This document shows, piece by piece, positions 51,527-60,181 of a stretch of DNA of 64,000 nucleotides (its first letter is position 1; every line of letters begins with the position of its first letter). Source of the stretch: Geothrix oryzae (GTDB lineage: Bacteria; Acidobacteriota; Holophagae; Holophagales; Holophagaceae); NCBI RefSeq assembly GCF_030295385.1, contig NZ_AP027079.1, positions 868,001 through 932,000 of the forward strand, read 5' to 3'. The position numbers and the translations under genes were made by a program. The notes under the pieces are model-generated. The model was not told the DNA's origin. It ran no database searches and was given only the letters and a program-made list of their open reading frames with translations.

Positions 51527-54043
51527 ATGTCCCCCGGAATGTCGGAATCTCCCCTGGTTATGACTCAAGCCCATGGCGGTTCATTTATTGCCATGGCCGG
51601 CGTCCGCCTGCGGCGAATCCTTTCCCTAGAATTGTTTTGTGACAACCTTGGGCCGAGCGTCGGGCAACCCGTTACGGATATGGTAGCCGCCTGCCATGCA
51701 CGATGGTCAGACCTCACGAGTGCCATCTCGACCCTTCCCACCTCCATTGAAGGGGCGATGGTCATCACCTCCGAGGGAGGCAAGATCCCCCTTCCCGAGG
51801 CCTGCACCTTGGCGTTGCTGGTCTTCGGTCGGGGGGACACGGAAACCCTCGCCACGGAAGCCTGCATGGAGGCCTACCACAGGCTCGCACCCCTCCTGAT
51901 CACCCGCCTGGATTACCTCAGCATCTACCCGATCGTCGATGATTCTACGCTGGCCAGGGTGGTCCTCTCATTGAGGGGTACCAACTGCCTCTGCATCTCC
52001 CGGCGACTGGAGCGCTTTGAATTGGTGAACGGCGATCTCGAGAGGCGGCCTCCTCTCGGATTCGGATCCGACCGCGCGGAGAATTCGCGCTTCAAGCGGC
52101 GCAGCGAGGAGACGGCCCTGGCGGTGACCCACTTGTTTCCCTGGACCCCCAGCCACGATAACTGGCAGGGATTGCTAGAAATGTTCCTGGAAGTCCCGGG
52201 ATCCACGCTCGCCATCCGGTTCCAGGGGCACTCTCTTGCCCCAGAATCTGCGCGGCTGGAGGCCAGGAACGCTTTGCATAATTCCGATGCCCTTGTGAAT
52301 GGAGACAATATGCGGGCGAGAAGCTACCTCGCAGAGGCGCTTCGCTCCGAAAGCCTTGGCCGGGTCGTTGCCGTGGAAGGGCCCATCATGGCCATGAGGG
52401 TCTTTCTTCTGTCCAATCAACCGCTCAACGAAGCCCTCGTGGCCACGGTCATCAACGCCATTGATGAAGCATCCAGTCCCTCCGGTCGCAACGGTGCCGG
52501 GGCTCTCTTCAGGGGCGGGGCAACGGTCCAGCCATCCAACCGGAACCGCGTCCTCGAACCGATGGATTCCGTAGATCTGGTGGATTGTTTCGGCCCCAGA
52601 GAAGCCACATCCCTGCTTCGCACCCCCATGCCCTCCACAGGAGACCTGCCTGGGCTCCCCCTTGAACGCGCTCGTACAGCGCCCCTAGGCGGCATATCTG
52701 GGACGGATGTGCCACTGGGCATCAATGGCTTCCGGAGTCGATTCAAAGAGGTGGCGCTGGACGCGGACATGCGAGATCGCCACATCTATATTCTTGGACA
52801 GACGGGGAGTGGGAAATCCACTCTTCTTTCCAACATGATCATCCATGACATCCACGCCAATCGGGGAGTCGTGGTTCTGGACCCCCACGGCCAGCTGGTC
52901 GATGATGTGCTACCGCACATCCCCCGGGAACGGCAGGACGACATCATCATCATCGATGTGGAGGATGTGGAGCGCCCTGTCGGTTTCAATTTGTTGTTGA
53001 TTGACGAGGATGATCCCGCCACCTACCGCCGCGGCAGAGATCTGATCCTGGACGACCTGTATTCATACCTCAGGCGCAGTTACAACTCCGATGTCTTTGG
53101 CCCCATTTTCGAAATGTATTTCCGTGCCTTCATGGGTCTGATGCTGGGTGCCGAGAAGCCCAGTCCAGGCATGACACCAAACTTGTCTCTTTTGCGGCTT
53201 CTCTTCAGGGACAAGGGAATCCGTGACCACCTCCTCAAGCAGGTCGAAGCCCACAAGGATGTTGCTCTAGAGGCTGCCATTCGTGAGGCGGAGGGCGCCA
53301 ACGGCGAGACCGCCCTCAAGAACATGGCTCCTTATATCACCAGCAAGTTCACCCGCTTCACCAGTGACGAGGTCCTACGAAATCTCACTTGCCAAAACCG
53401 CATGGTGGATCTCGCCTCCGCCATTGCAGAGCAGAAGATCCTTCTGATCAAGCTCGGCCGTGGCAGGATCGGCGACATCTCCGCGGGCCTCCTGGCCAGC
53501 ATGGTGATCTCTCGGCTGCGCTGGGCTGTCATGAAACGCGGGGCCCACAAGGGACCTCCCATCCATGTCTACGCTGACGAATTCCAATCTTTCGCGGACC
53601 ATCGTATTGGTGAACTGCTGTCGGAGGCCAGAAAGTTCGGGTTGCGGCTGACTTTGGCGCACCAGTTCGCTGCCCAACTTCCCCCGGAGATTCTCCAGGC
53701 GGTAGTCGGGAATGTCGGCACCATTATCGCTTGTCGGGTAGGTGCCTCCGATGCGGAGTCCCTGGAGAGAATTTTCACCCCCACCTTCAAGCGGCGGGAC
53801 CTGGTCGCCTTGCCCAACTTCAACGCCTATGTCCGGAGCCTGGGCAGCCTCGGGCAGTCCCCATTTAGCGTCATATTGCCTCCTCCACCTAAGGCCGGCG
53901 ACAAGGCCTTGGCGGCCGATCATATCAACGCCTCCAGAGCAAGGTACGGACGCGACCTCAAGACCATCCAGGAAGAATTCCAGGCTGTCTACGAACGGTA
54001 CCAGATGTGCGGAATGCCGATCCTACCCTTGAGCGAAATCTGA
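51527..54043 (+). CDS. TraG/VirD4/HerA-like DNA-translocating ATPase
   Basis: An 838-aa protein from ATG 51527 (AAAGGA before it; the frame is open to 51266). The N-terminal ~400 residues are not recognised. The C-terminal half is a coupling-protein-type P-loop ATPase: GQTGSGKSTLLSNMI (Walker A, about residue 425), VVVLDPHGQLVDD, IHVYADEFQSF (Walker B, about 680), and LTLAHQFAAQLPPE (sensor Gln-like). Such proteins pump DNA in conjugation or anti-phage systems. No relaxase or mating-pair genes are in the window. Confidence 0.75.
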   Translation: MSPGMSESPLVMTQAHGGSFIAMAGVRLRRILSLELFCDNLGPSVGQPVTDMVAACHARWSDLTSAISTLPTSIEGAMVITSEGGKIPLPEACTLALLVFGRGDTETLATEACMEAYHRLAPLLITRLDYLSIYPIVDDSTLARVVLSLRGTNCLCISRRLERFELVNGDLERRPPLGFGSDRAENSRFKRRSEETALAVTHLFPWTPSHDNWQGLLEMFLEVPGSTLAIRFQGHSLAPESARLEARNALHNSDALVNGDNMRARSYLAEALRSESLGRVVAVEGPIMAMRVFLLSNQPLNEALVATVINAIDEASSPSGRNGAGALFRGGATVQPSNRNRVLEPMDSVDLVDCFGPREATSLLRTPMPSTGDLPGLPLERARTAPLGGISGTDVPLGINGFRSRFKEVALDADMRDRHIYILGQTGSGKSTLLSNMIIHDIHANRGVVVLDPHGQLVDDVLPHIPRERQDDIIIIDVEDVERPVGFNLLLIDEDDPATYRRGRDLILDDLYSYLRRSYNSDVFGPIFEMYFRAFMGLMLGAEKPSPGMTPNLSLLRLLFRDKGIRDHLLKQVEAHKDVALEAAIREAEGANGETALKNMAPYITSKFTRFTSDEVLRNLTCQNRMVDLASAIAEQKILLIKLGRGRIGDISAGLLASMVISRLRWAVMKRGAHKGPPIHVYADEFQSFADHRIGELLSEARKFGLRLTLAHQFAAQLPPEILQAVVGNVGTIIACRVGASDAESLERIFTPTFKRRDLVALPNFNAYVRSLGSLGQSPFSVILPPPPKAGDKALAADHINASRARYGRDLKTIQEEFQAVYERYQMCGMPILPLSEI

Positions 54044-54193
54044 TCGGGGCCTGACCTGCAGCGCAACTGTGGCCGTAGAGGAGCAGGACCTCGCGGGTCA
54101 TGCCTCCCGTGAGCGGGTAATTGATCCTTCGGCTCCGGAAGAGGTCATCCGGGTCCCGTAGCAGGCGGTCCAGTCGCTGATCTAGGGGATGTT

Positions 54194-54397
54194 TCAGGCC
54201 AAGCCAGGTAGAGCTCATGGATTCTCTTGGCTTCCTCGTGGGTGCGAGGATCGCCGATATTCAGGAGGTCCGCGTGGATCAGCAGCGGGGGGCGCGATGA
54301 CTTCGGGGGCTTCCAGCGTGTGGGGGAAATCCCAGAGGACATCCAGCACTTCGATGGGACCCCGGGCGTCTGCTTGGAGCCGATGTTTCGCCAGAAG
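54194..54397 (-). pseudogene. Degraded coding remnant, possibly AbiEi-antitoxin-like C-terminus
   Basis: On the minus strand one frame reads LLAKHRLQADARGPIEVLDVLWDF, and after a frame change PPLLIHADLLNIGDPRTHEEAKRIHELYL. Together this resembles the C-terminal part of winged-helix proteins annotated as type IV antitoxins (PPLLVYADLLxxGDxRxxExAxxIxxxYL). No start or intact frame exists. The family name is a weak recollection. Confidence 0.4.
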
Positions 54398-54483
54398 GTT
54401 ATTCCTAAATTATTAAATTAATGCGTATGCAAAAGCAGAAGCCACGGGGGCGCTGAGTTCCATTTCATGCCGGCCCCGTTCGC

Positions 54484-54727
54484 TAGTGTTGATAAATTCG
54501 CCACCATGCCAGCACGGTGGACCAGATTTGTACCGGTCCTTTCCGTCTTGGGTGGCTGGTGGTCCCGGCGGGAATTGAACCCACGACCTACCGCTTAGGA
54601 GGCGGTCGCTCTATCCGCTGAGCTACGGGACCGATCGCAGCTACCCTCATTCTAGCCTGATCCGGCGCTAATCGAGGTGAGCTGTGCGAGCGCTGGTCCT
54701 TCCATCTACGAGGCGCTGGCTGGTCGA
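54484..54727. repeat. Right copy of the ~245-bp island-boundary direct repeat
   Basis: Second copy of the repeat at 35133-35377, offset 19350, about 94% identical. It contains the intact tRNA-Arg(CCT) gene. Accessory genes continue beyond it, so it is an internal junction between two tandem island units. Confidence 0.85.
54557..54632 (-). tRNA. tRNA-Arg(CCT), intact
   Basis: From 54632 on the minus strand: acceptor GGTCCCG pairing fully with CGGGACC, D-arm GCTC-AGCGGATA-GAGC, anticodon arm ACCGC-CTCCTAA-GCGGT with anticodon CCT, T-arm GTGGG-TTCAATT-CCCGC, discriminator A and encoded CCA. All stems pair, unlike the left copy. It reads AGG codons. Confidence 0.92.
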
Positions 54728-54872
54728 GAGGGAAGGGTGCCGCTCGCTGAATCGACATGACATCCATTCCATCCAAGGACACCTCTGAGTGGTCGGTCGG
54801 TGAAGGGTCGCGGTCCGCGGCAGGAAAACGGATGGTGCAGGTTGGCGTGTGCCGCCTGCATCGGAGCCTGCC

Positions 54873-55196
54873 ATGCCAAGATCTCAGCCACATACCAATG
54901 CACAGAAAGCGGGCACACAAATCCCTGGGATCCCGATTCCCGCATCCGGACCGGATGGCCTGCCCCCTCGCGTCATCCGCGGACTCCTGCGGATGCACGG
55001 CGTCACGGTGCGGGAGATAGCCCGGGATCTCGCCGTCACCGAAGGCTTCGTTCATCAGGTCATTTCCAAGCTCCGTCCCACACCACGGGTGAGGCGGGCC
55101 GTGCATAAAGCCATCGCGGGGTCCGGATTGGATTACCAGGCCGTGTGGGGAGGAGGCCCCGCGGAACCCGGCGATCGGGCAATGTCGCCGTCATGA
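54873..55196 (+). CDS. HTH DNA-binding protein
   Basis: A 107-aa protein from ATG 54873 (GGAG seven bases upstream). Residues about 38-95 form a helix-turn-helix of the Ner/lambda-repressor-like type: GLLRMHGVTVREIARDLAVTEG, then FVHQVISKLRPTPRVRRAVHKAI, and the closing IxxLD...VWG typical of this group. The N-terminal 35 residues are probably disordered. It lies 24 bases before the convergent HipA-like gene end, not in the usual hipB-hipA order. Confidence 0.68.
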   Translation: MPRSQPHTNAQKAGTQIPGIPIPASGPDGLPPRVIRGLLRMHGVTVREIARDLAVTEGFVHQVISKLRPTPRVRRAVHKAIAGSGLDYQAVWGGGPAEPGDRAMSPS

Positions 55197-55220
55197 CCGG
55201 CTCGCCTGGTCCCCGTTGCT

Positions 55221-56198
55221 CTACGGCCTGAGGCGATCTGCCCTCTCGCAGACCAGCCGCTCCAGCACGGCATCGTCGAGCCCCTGCCCCAGAAGCCCTG
55301 CCGCAGCCCTGTTGGCAGCGCCCGGGAGCTTGTCGCGGAGGAGGTCCAGGCGCTTGGTGAGGAAGGTCCTGTTGAGCCCGATGGCCTTGGCGCCGGATTC
55401 CAGGGCCTGCCGGTCCATGTCCGCGAAGCGGAATCGCCCATCGATGGACATGGCCATCCCCATGGACAGCCCCGGGTAGTAGACCGTGGAGAGCAGGTCG
55501 TACAGCGGGGCAAGGCGGATCCCCTTCGGTGTGAAGAGGAAGGAGAAGTTCTTCGCATGGGCATCGCCGTTGCCAACGATGAGGTTGAACATGACAGCGT
55601 CTATGAAGTCGCGTGCATCGGCGCCCGGCTTCTCGCTGTGGTCGAGAAGCAGCCTCCGGCACCGGGCCAGGCCGGGCCCCAGGTGGTTCTCGTACTTGTA
55701 GGCCGAGGTGAGGCCCAGAGCCTGGCAGAAGTCTTCCTGGTGGAGGCGGACCACCCTGCCGTGTTGGTGATCACGGTCGTATCTCTCTACAAGCAGAAAG
55801 GTCTGGAGGCCTCGCTCGGCGAACAGCCGTCGGGCCTCCACCTTGGCGACTGGAAGACCCATCTCGGCCGCCAGACGCATCACGAAGGCCTCGTTTGCCG
55901 TGGTTCCCGGGTAGCTGGGGATGGCGGGTTTCAGGATGTGGGTCGTGGGCTCGCCGGGGGCCGGGAGGCTCGCCTGTCGCTGAATGACGCTGAGGACAAC
56001 CCCGGGCGCGACCCCTGCCTTCTTGGCCACCTGCGTGAGCGGGATCCGGGTTCCCTTGAACAAAGCCCGGATGGTCTGGGCGTTCAGGCCGGGCAGGGAC
56101 CTAGCGGTTAGGGCAGAGGATGCCATCCCTCCGTTTTTGGTCGATCGGATGCTGTGGTTCGAAACCATGTGAACTCCTTGGTAGGCGCTCGGCGCCAT
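55221..56198 (-). CDS. HipA-like kinase with atypical N-terminus
   Basis: A 325-aa protein. The HipA catalytic part is clear: THILKPAIPSYPGTTANEAFVMRLA, the active-site region VMFNLIVGNGDAHAKNFSFL and LAPLYDLLST. Full HipA is about 430 aa; here the N-terminal beta domain is missing and in place of the glycine/Ser autophosphorylation loop region there is an HTH-like stretch (TIRALFKGTRIPLTQVAKKAG, VAPGVVLSVIQ). ATG 56198 or an internal ATG at 56126 could be the start. HipA phosphorylates a tRNA synthetase in E. coli; whether this form is active is open. Confidence 0.7.
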   Translation of the reverse strand: MAPSAYQGVHMVSNHSIRSTKNGGMASSALTARSLPGLNAQTIRALFKGTRIPLTQVAKKAGVAPGVVLSVIQRQASLPAPGEPTTHILKPAIPSYPGTTANEAFVMRLAAEMGLPVAKVEARRLFAERGLQTFLLVERYDRDHQHGRVVRLHQEDFCQALGLTSAYKYENHLGPGLARCRRLLLDHSEKPGADARDFIDAVMFNLIVGNGDAHAKNFSFLFTPKGIRLAPLYDLLSTVYYPGLSMGMAMSIDGRFRFADMDRQALESGAKAIGLNRTFLTKRLDLLRDKLPGAANRAAAGLLGQGLDDAVLERLVCERADRLRP

Positions 56199-56402
56199 GG
56201 AGAGTTCAAGGCCTCGGTAGCATCCGAATTCCCATCGGACCCTCTCAGTGGTTCATCTGTGGGGAAGTGGTTGAGCCTTGCCGTACCGACGGTTGCCAGC
56301 CTAGAGCATGAACATATCGATCAAGTGTCGACGATAAAATGCATGATCCGTGGCCCATAGGAGGCTCTTGGCACCAGGGGAATACCTTCGAGAGGATTTC
56401 TA

Positions 56403-57869
56403 TTAACGTGTCGAGCGCACAAGGCGATGACCAACGAGATGGCACCCTGTCTCATTAAGAACACGTTGCCATCCAGCTTGGGTGCCTATCGCTGATGGAT
56501 CGGCATAAAGCCCCCACTTTTCCTCTTGGGCTGTCAGTCGGTGATAGGTTTCCCAACGACTCGCACTTGTGGGAATGAACGTCTCTTTTCGATGGAGTAT
56601 GAAGCGATTCGTATGGTCTTTATAGTTCCTCCGTCGAATTTTTCGACCATCCAGCGAGACCACTACCGAGTCCAACAGCTCAGGGTGGGGATTCCGATCG
56701 AAATCCTCGTACGTTAAGTAGGACACTTGGGCTCCGTCCCGATGGAACTTGATCAGGTTCGCCCCTGAAACACCACCCACGAACGCTCTGGCGCAACCCT
56801 CATACAACCGAAGTACCGGTGGGAGTTCGTCGAGGTGATCGATGTGCACATACAGTCCCTTTGGCATCAGTTTTCCAAACGGGGATTTAGAAATGGCCTC
56901 TTCTCGCACCTCTATCTTTCCAATGCTCATGAGAAGGTTGTCAGCCTCTTCGCAGGCCCGCGTGTAAGCACTAAATAGCGCCTTGATGTCACGTTGGAGG
57001 AAGATTGGTAGGGTGGTGAATTGTGGCCGCATGTGAAACCTGGTGAGCGCTAGCCACACAAGCAGATCCAACCTGCGATCGGTCTGAATGTCGGCCCAAG
57101 GCTCATGACCCGTAACTGAGCGGATGACCTGGAAGGCCTTGGGGAATGACCCGAAGTGAGCCCTGAGGTCATCAATTAGGGGGAATTCATCCTCCTGAGG
57201 GAGCCTTCCCCGCTCCGTGAAAAATGCCATGACCGATTCGAGTAGAACTTTGTGTTCTTGGAACAAACGAAGTCGAGTAGAAACCCTTGGGAGAGCTAGT
57301 TTTCTCCTGAATCTTTGGGCTCTCCAGGTTTCTCGGACGGACTCGTCCCGGAAGACCAAAAATATCCCTGGAGCCATTGGGAGCGGATCCTGACCAAGAA
57401 CCTCCTGAATCCATTGTCGAAGCTCGGATTGTTCGTAGAACTTCTGGAAGCTACCGAGCCTGGTTACGTATCCATCTCCGAATGTGCCTGCACCTTCTTC
57501 GGGGCCGTCCTCAAGTGTGCATCGTGCAGAAACGATGAGCACCCGCTCGGTCAGTTGCCAGCATTCACGAATGACATCCGCACGCTCTTCTGGTGACTCA
57601 ATAACATTCAGTACATAGCCAAGATTTACGACATGAGATGGTGTCCGTTGCCCATGGGGGCGATGAACCGGGTCCCATCCCTCCACGTGCACCCCGATCT
57701 CACCTAACTGGCGTATGTCCTCGCCATGCCCACACCCAAAGTCCAACACGCGGACCTCAGGGGTGATGAGCCCATCCTGAACCGCCAGCCTGACGGGCTT
57801 ACTCATGGATTTCCGATGCAAGGCCGTCTTATGACGGGCCGATTCCCATCGAGAAGTGTCCGCGCTCAC
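56403..57869 (-). CDS. DNA phosphorothioation-associated putative methyltransferase
   Basis: A 488-aa protein of the type annotated with dnd loci (TIGR04096). It opens with ESARHKTALHRKSMSKPVRLAVQDG and has the SAM motif VRVLDFGCGHGED (about residues 38-50) then NLGYVLNVIES. The C-terminal two-thirds is a specific domain (GLYVHIDHLDELPPVLRLYEG). The start is GTG 57869, overlapping the dndA stop as GTGA; this keeps the conserved RHKTAL block, which the first ATG (57806) would lose. Its role in phosphorothioation is not established. Confidence 0.85.
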   Translation of the reverse strand: MSADTSRWESARHKTALHRKSMSKPVRLAVQDGLITPEVRVLDFGCGHGEDIRQLGEIGVHVEGWDPVHRPHGQRTPSHVVNLGYVLNVIESPEERADVIRECWQLTERVLIVSARCTLEDGPEEGAGTFGDGYVTRLGSFQKFYEQSELRQWIQEVLGQDPLPMAPGIFLVFRDESVRETWRAQRFRRKLALPRVSTRLRLFQEHKVLLESVMAFFTERGRLPQEDEFPLIDDLRAHFGSFPKAFQVIRSVTGHEPWADIQTDRRLDLLVWLALTRFHMRPQFTTLPIFLQRDIKALFSAYTRACEEADNLLMSIGKIEVREEAISKSPFGKLMPKGLYVHIDHLDELPPVLRLYEGCARAFVGGVSGANLIKFHRDGAQVSYLTYEDFDRNPHPELLDSVVVSLDGRKIRRRNYKDHTNRFILHRKETFIPTSASRWETYHRLTAQEEKWGLYADPSAIGTQAGWQRVLNETGCHLVGHRLVRSTR

Positions 57870-58996
57870 CGAAGCCCTAATAGAGCAGCTAGGACCGGGG
57901 TCCAATCCACAGGCTCAGTCAAATGGCACCAAGAGATGCGGAGGGCCTCTCGAATGCGGTCATCACCAAGTCCCATGCTCTTCAGGACGTGACTTGGTGT
58001 GTAGGACTGAGAGGTGCAGGCCGAGCCATTAGAAATGGCCACTAGTCCCTTCAACGCCACCATAGCTGCCTCCGAGCTCACGCCAGGGATGGACACGTTG
58101 AGCGTAGAAGGAACAAGCCGATCAGGATCCCCATTGATGGACGGATTCATCGGCTCCAAGGCTTTCAGCAGACCTTGGCGAAAGCTGAGGCAGGCTTGCC
58201 GACGAGGCTCGAATTCAGAAATGGCGATGGCAGCGGCCTCTCCAAGCCCTGCAACCAAATGGACAGGAACTGTGCCTGGCCTAAGCCCACGCTCCTGCCC
58301 ACCACCAAACATCAGGGGGCGGAGTGGAAGGCTCTTGAATCCGCGCCTCCGCGTGATCAAGGCCCCCACGCCCTTTGGTCCGAATATTTTATGACCGGAA
58401 ATGGAGATCAGCTCGATTCTCGGGTCCCTAAGGTTCTGGATTTCCTTGCCGAAGGATTGGGCGGCATCAACATGGAAGTAGGCCGCGTGGCCGTCGAGAA
58501 TTCTCGCCACTTGATCGATAGGCTGAATGACCCCTGTTTCGTTGTTCACGTGCATGAGCGAGACCAGAAGGGTGTCAGGTCGAAGAGCCTTCTGCACCTC
58601 CGCCGGATCAACCCATCCGCCCGCGGTCGGGTTGATCAGAGTGATGTCGAACCCTCGGCTGGCCAGCTCCTCTAGCGGCTCAAGCACGGCCTTGTGCTCC
58701 ATAGAACTGCTGATGATGTGCTTCCTGCCGTTTTCGGTTCCGTAATGAGCCAACCCGAGCAATGCCAGATTGTTGCTCTCCGTGGCGCCGCTGGTGAAGA
58801 TCACCTCCTCAGTCTTGCAACGCACCACGCTAGCTACCTGCTCACGGGCTTTTTGCACCACCTGCTTGGCTCGATTTCCAAACTCATGGGTGCGACTCCC
58901 CGCATTCCCGAAGTCTTCGACCAGGTAATTCCAAACCACCTCCTGAACTCGGGGCTCTAGCGGTGTAGTAGCGTTACAATCGAGGTACGTCGTCAT
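57866..58996 (-). CDS. dndA: Cysteine desulfurase DndA
   Basis: A 376-aa NifS/IscS-like PLP enzyme that supplies sulphur for DNA phosphorothioation. MTTYLDCNATTPLEPRV start, FTSGATESNNLALLG, MHVNNETGVIQP, the PLP Lys in ISGHKIFGPKG (about residue 202) and the catalytic Cys in NGSACTSQ (about 326). ATG 58996 follows AGGAG; the frame is open to 59116 through the dndB promoter. It diverges from dndBCDE, the classical dnd layout, and is followed by the methyltransferase gene. Confidence 0.93.
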   Translation of the reverse strand: MTTYLDCNATTPLEPRVQEVVWNYLVEDFGNAGSRTHEFGNRAKQVVQKAREQVASVVRCKTEEVIFTSGATESNNLALLGLAHYGTENGRKHIISSSMEHKAVLEPLEELASRGFDITLINPTAGGWVDPAEVQKALRPDTLLVSLMHVNNETGVIQPIDQVARILDGHAAYFHVDAAQSFGKEIQNLRDPRIELISISGHKIFGPKGVGALITRRRGFKSLPLRPLMFGGGQERGLRPGTVPVHLVAGLGEAAAIAISEFEPRRQACLSFRQGLLKALEPMNPSINGDPDRLVPSTLNVSIPGVSSEAAMVALKGLVAISNGSACTSQSYTPSHVLKSMGLGDDRIREALRISWCHLTEPVDWTPVLAALLGLR

Positions 58997-59011
58997 GCAG
59001 AGATCTCCTGA

Positions 59012-59052
59012 TTGACATTTTGACTCCGTACGTATCATATATGACGTAACGG
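59012..59052 (+). promoter_or_regulatory. dndB promoter with DndB-type palindromic operator
   Basis: TTGACA (59012-59017), 17 bases, then TCATAT (59035-59040) as a sigma-70-like promoter for dndB. A palindrome CCGTACG...CGTAACGG (59026-59052) with TACG at 59029 and CGTA at 59045 spans the spacer and -10. The published Salmonella DndB site is, as I recall, TACG-N10-CGTA; here the gap is 12. DndB would thus block dndBCDE and perhaps dndA. Confidence 0.6.
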
Positions 59053-59062
59053 AGCAATTGCC

Positions 59063-60181
59063 ATGGAATCTACTTTCACGTACGCCTTTCCCGCCATACG
59101 AGGAATCCAGGCACAAAGGGAATACTTTGTGTCGATGTGTCCCATGCGGATCCTTTCCCGGATCTTTGTATTCAACGAGGAAGAGGATATCCCCCCTGAA
59201 CTTCGAGCCCAGCGAGTTCTGAACCGAGGGCGTCTGCCCGAGATGGTGAGATACCTCCTGGACAACCCCACATCCTACGTATTTTCAGCCATCAGCGCTT
59301 CCATCGATGGCCCGGTTCGATTCGAGCCGTTGACTGAGAAGGGTGAAGGGCGGCGTATGGGCACACTCCACGTGCCGATGGATGCTCGATTCATCATCAA
59401 TGATGGCCAGCACCGGCGAGCCGCTATCGAGCAGGCCATCAAAGAACATCCTGACCTGGGGGATGAAACCATAGCCGTGGTCTTCTTCATGGACCGAGGC
59501 ATGTCCCGAAGCCAGCAGATGTTCGCAGATCTCAACCGTCATGCAGTTCGGGCCAGCAGCAGCATTGGCGTGCTCTATGACCAACGGGACCAGTCTGCGG
59601 ATATTGTGAGGCGTATGGTACTCAAGGCTCCAGTTTTTAAGGGGCTGATTGAGATGGAGCGTGCCACCCTGGCCCTGCGATCTCGGAAGCTCTTCACTCT
59701 GAGCTCTGTTTACCGTGCTACGAACAGCCTTCTCAGGGATCTTCCAGGGGCAGTTGAGGATCACCTTGCACTTGCAACCGCCTTTTGGATGGAAGTCGGT
59801 TCGCAATTCCCGGAGTGGGACGAAGTCCGTGAAGGGTCCCTCGCAGCTCAGGATGTAAGGACGGAATTCCTTCACAGCCATGGAGTCGTTCTTCAGGCCA
59901 TTGGGCGGGCCGGCAACGCGTTGCTCCACCAGGACTCCCGAACATGGAAGAGCAGGCTCAAGGCGCTCAGGAAGCTCGACTGGTCCCGGAAGAACCCCTA
60001 CTGGGAGGGACGGGTCATGATCGGCGGTCGTGTTTCGAAGGCAGAAGCGAATGTCATCCTCACGGTTTCGGCCATAAAGGGTGCTATCGGGCTCCCTCTC
60101 TCTGCGGAAGAAAAGCGCTTAGAGGACAACATCGCATCGTCTAGGACATCTTCTGCAAGGCAGGGAAAACATGGCCGGTAA
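59063..60181 (+). CDS. dndB: DNA phosphorothioation repressor/ATPase DndB
   Basis: A 372-aa DGQHR-family protein: TLHVPMDARFIINDGQHRRAAIEQA carries the family motif at about residue 114, with DLNRHAVRASSS following. DndB is a transcriptional repressor of the dnd operon that also lowers modification frequency; it is dispensable for the chemistry. GGAG lies eight bases before the ATG. The stop overlaps dndC by 11 bases. Confidence 0.93.
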   Translation: MESTFTYAFPAIRGIQAQREYFVSMCPMRILSRIFVFNEEEDIPPELRAQRVLNRGRLPEMVRYLLDNPTSYVFSAISASIDGPVRFEPLTEKGEGRRMGTLHVPMDARFIINDGQHRRAAIEQAIKEHPDLGDETIAVVFFMDRGMSRSQQMFADLNRHAVRASSSIGVLYDQRDQSADIVRRMVLKAPVFKGLIEMERATLALRSRKLFTLSSVYRATNSLLRDLPGAVEDHLALATAFWMEVGSQFPEWDEVREGSLAAQDVRTEFLHSHGVVLQAIGRAGNALLHQDSRTWKSRLKALRKLDWSRKNPYWEGRVMIGGRVSKAEANVILTVSAIKGAIGLPLSAEEKRLEDNIASSRTSSARQGKHGR

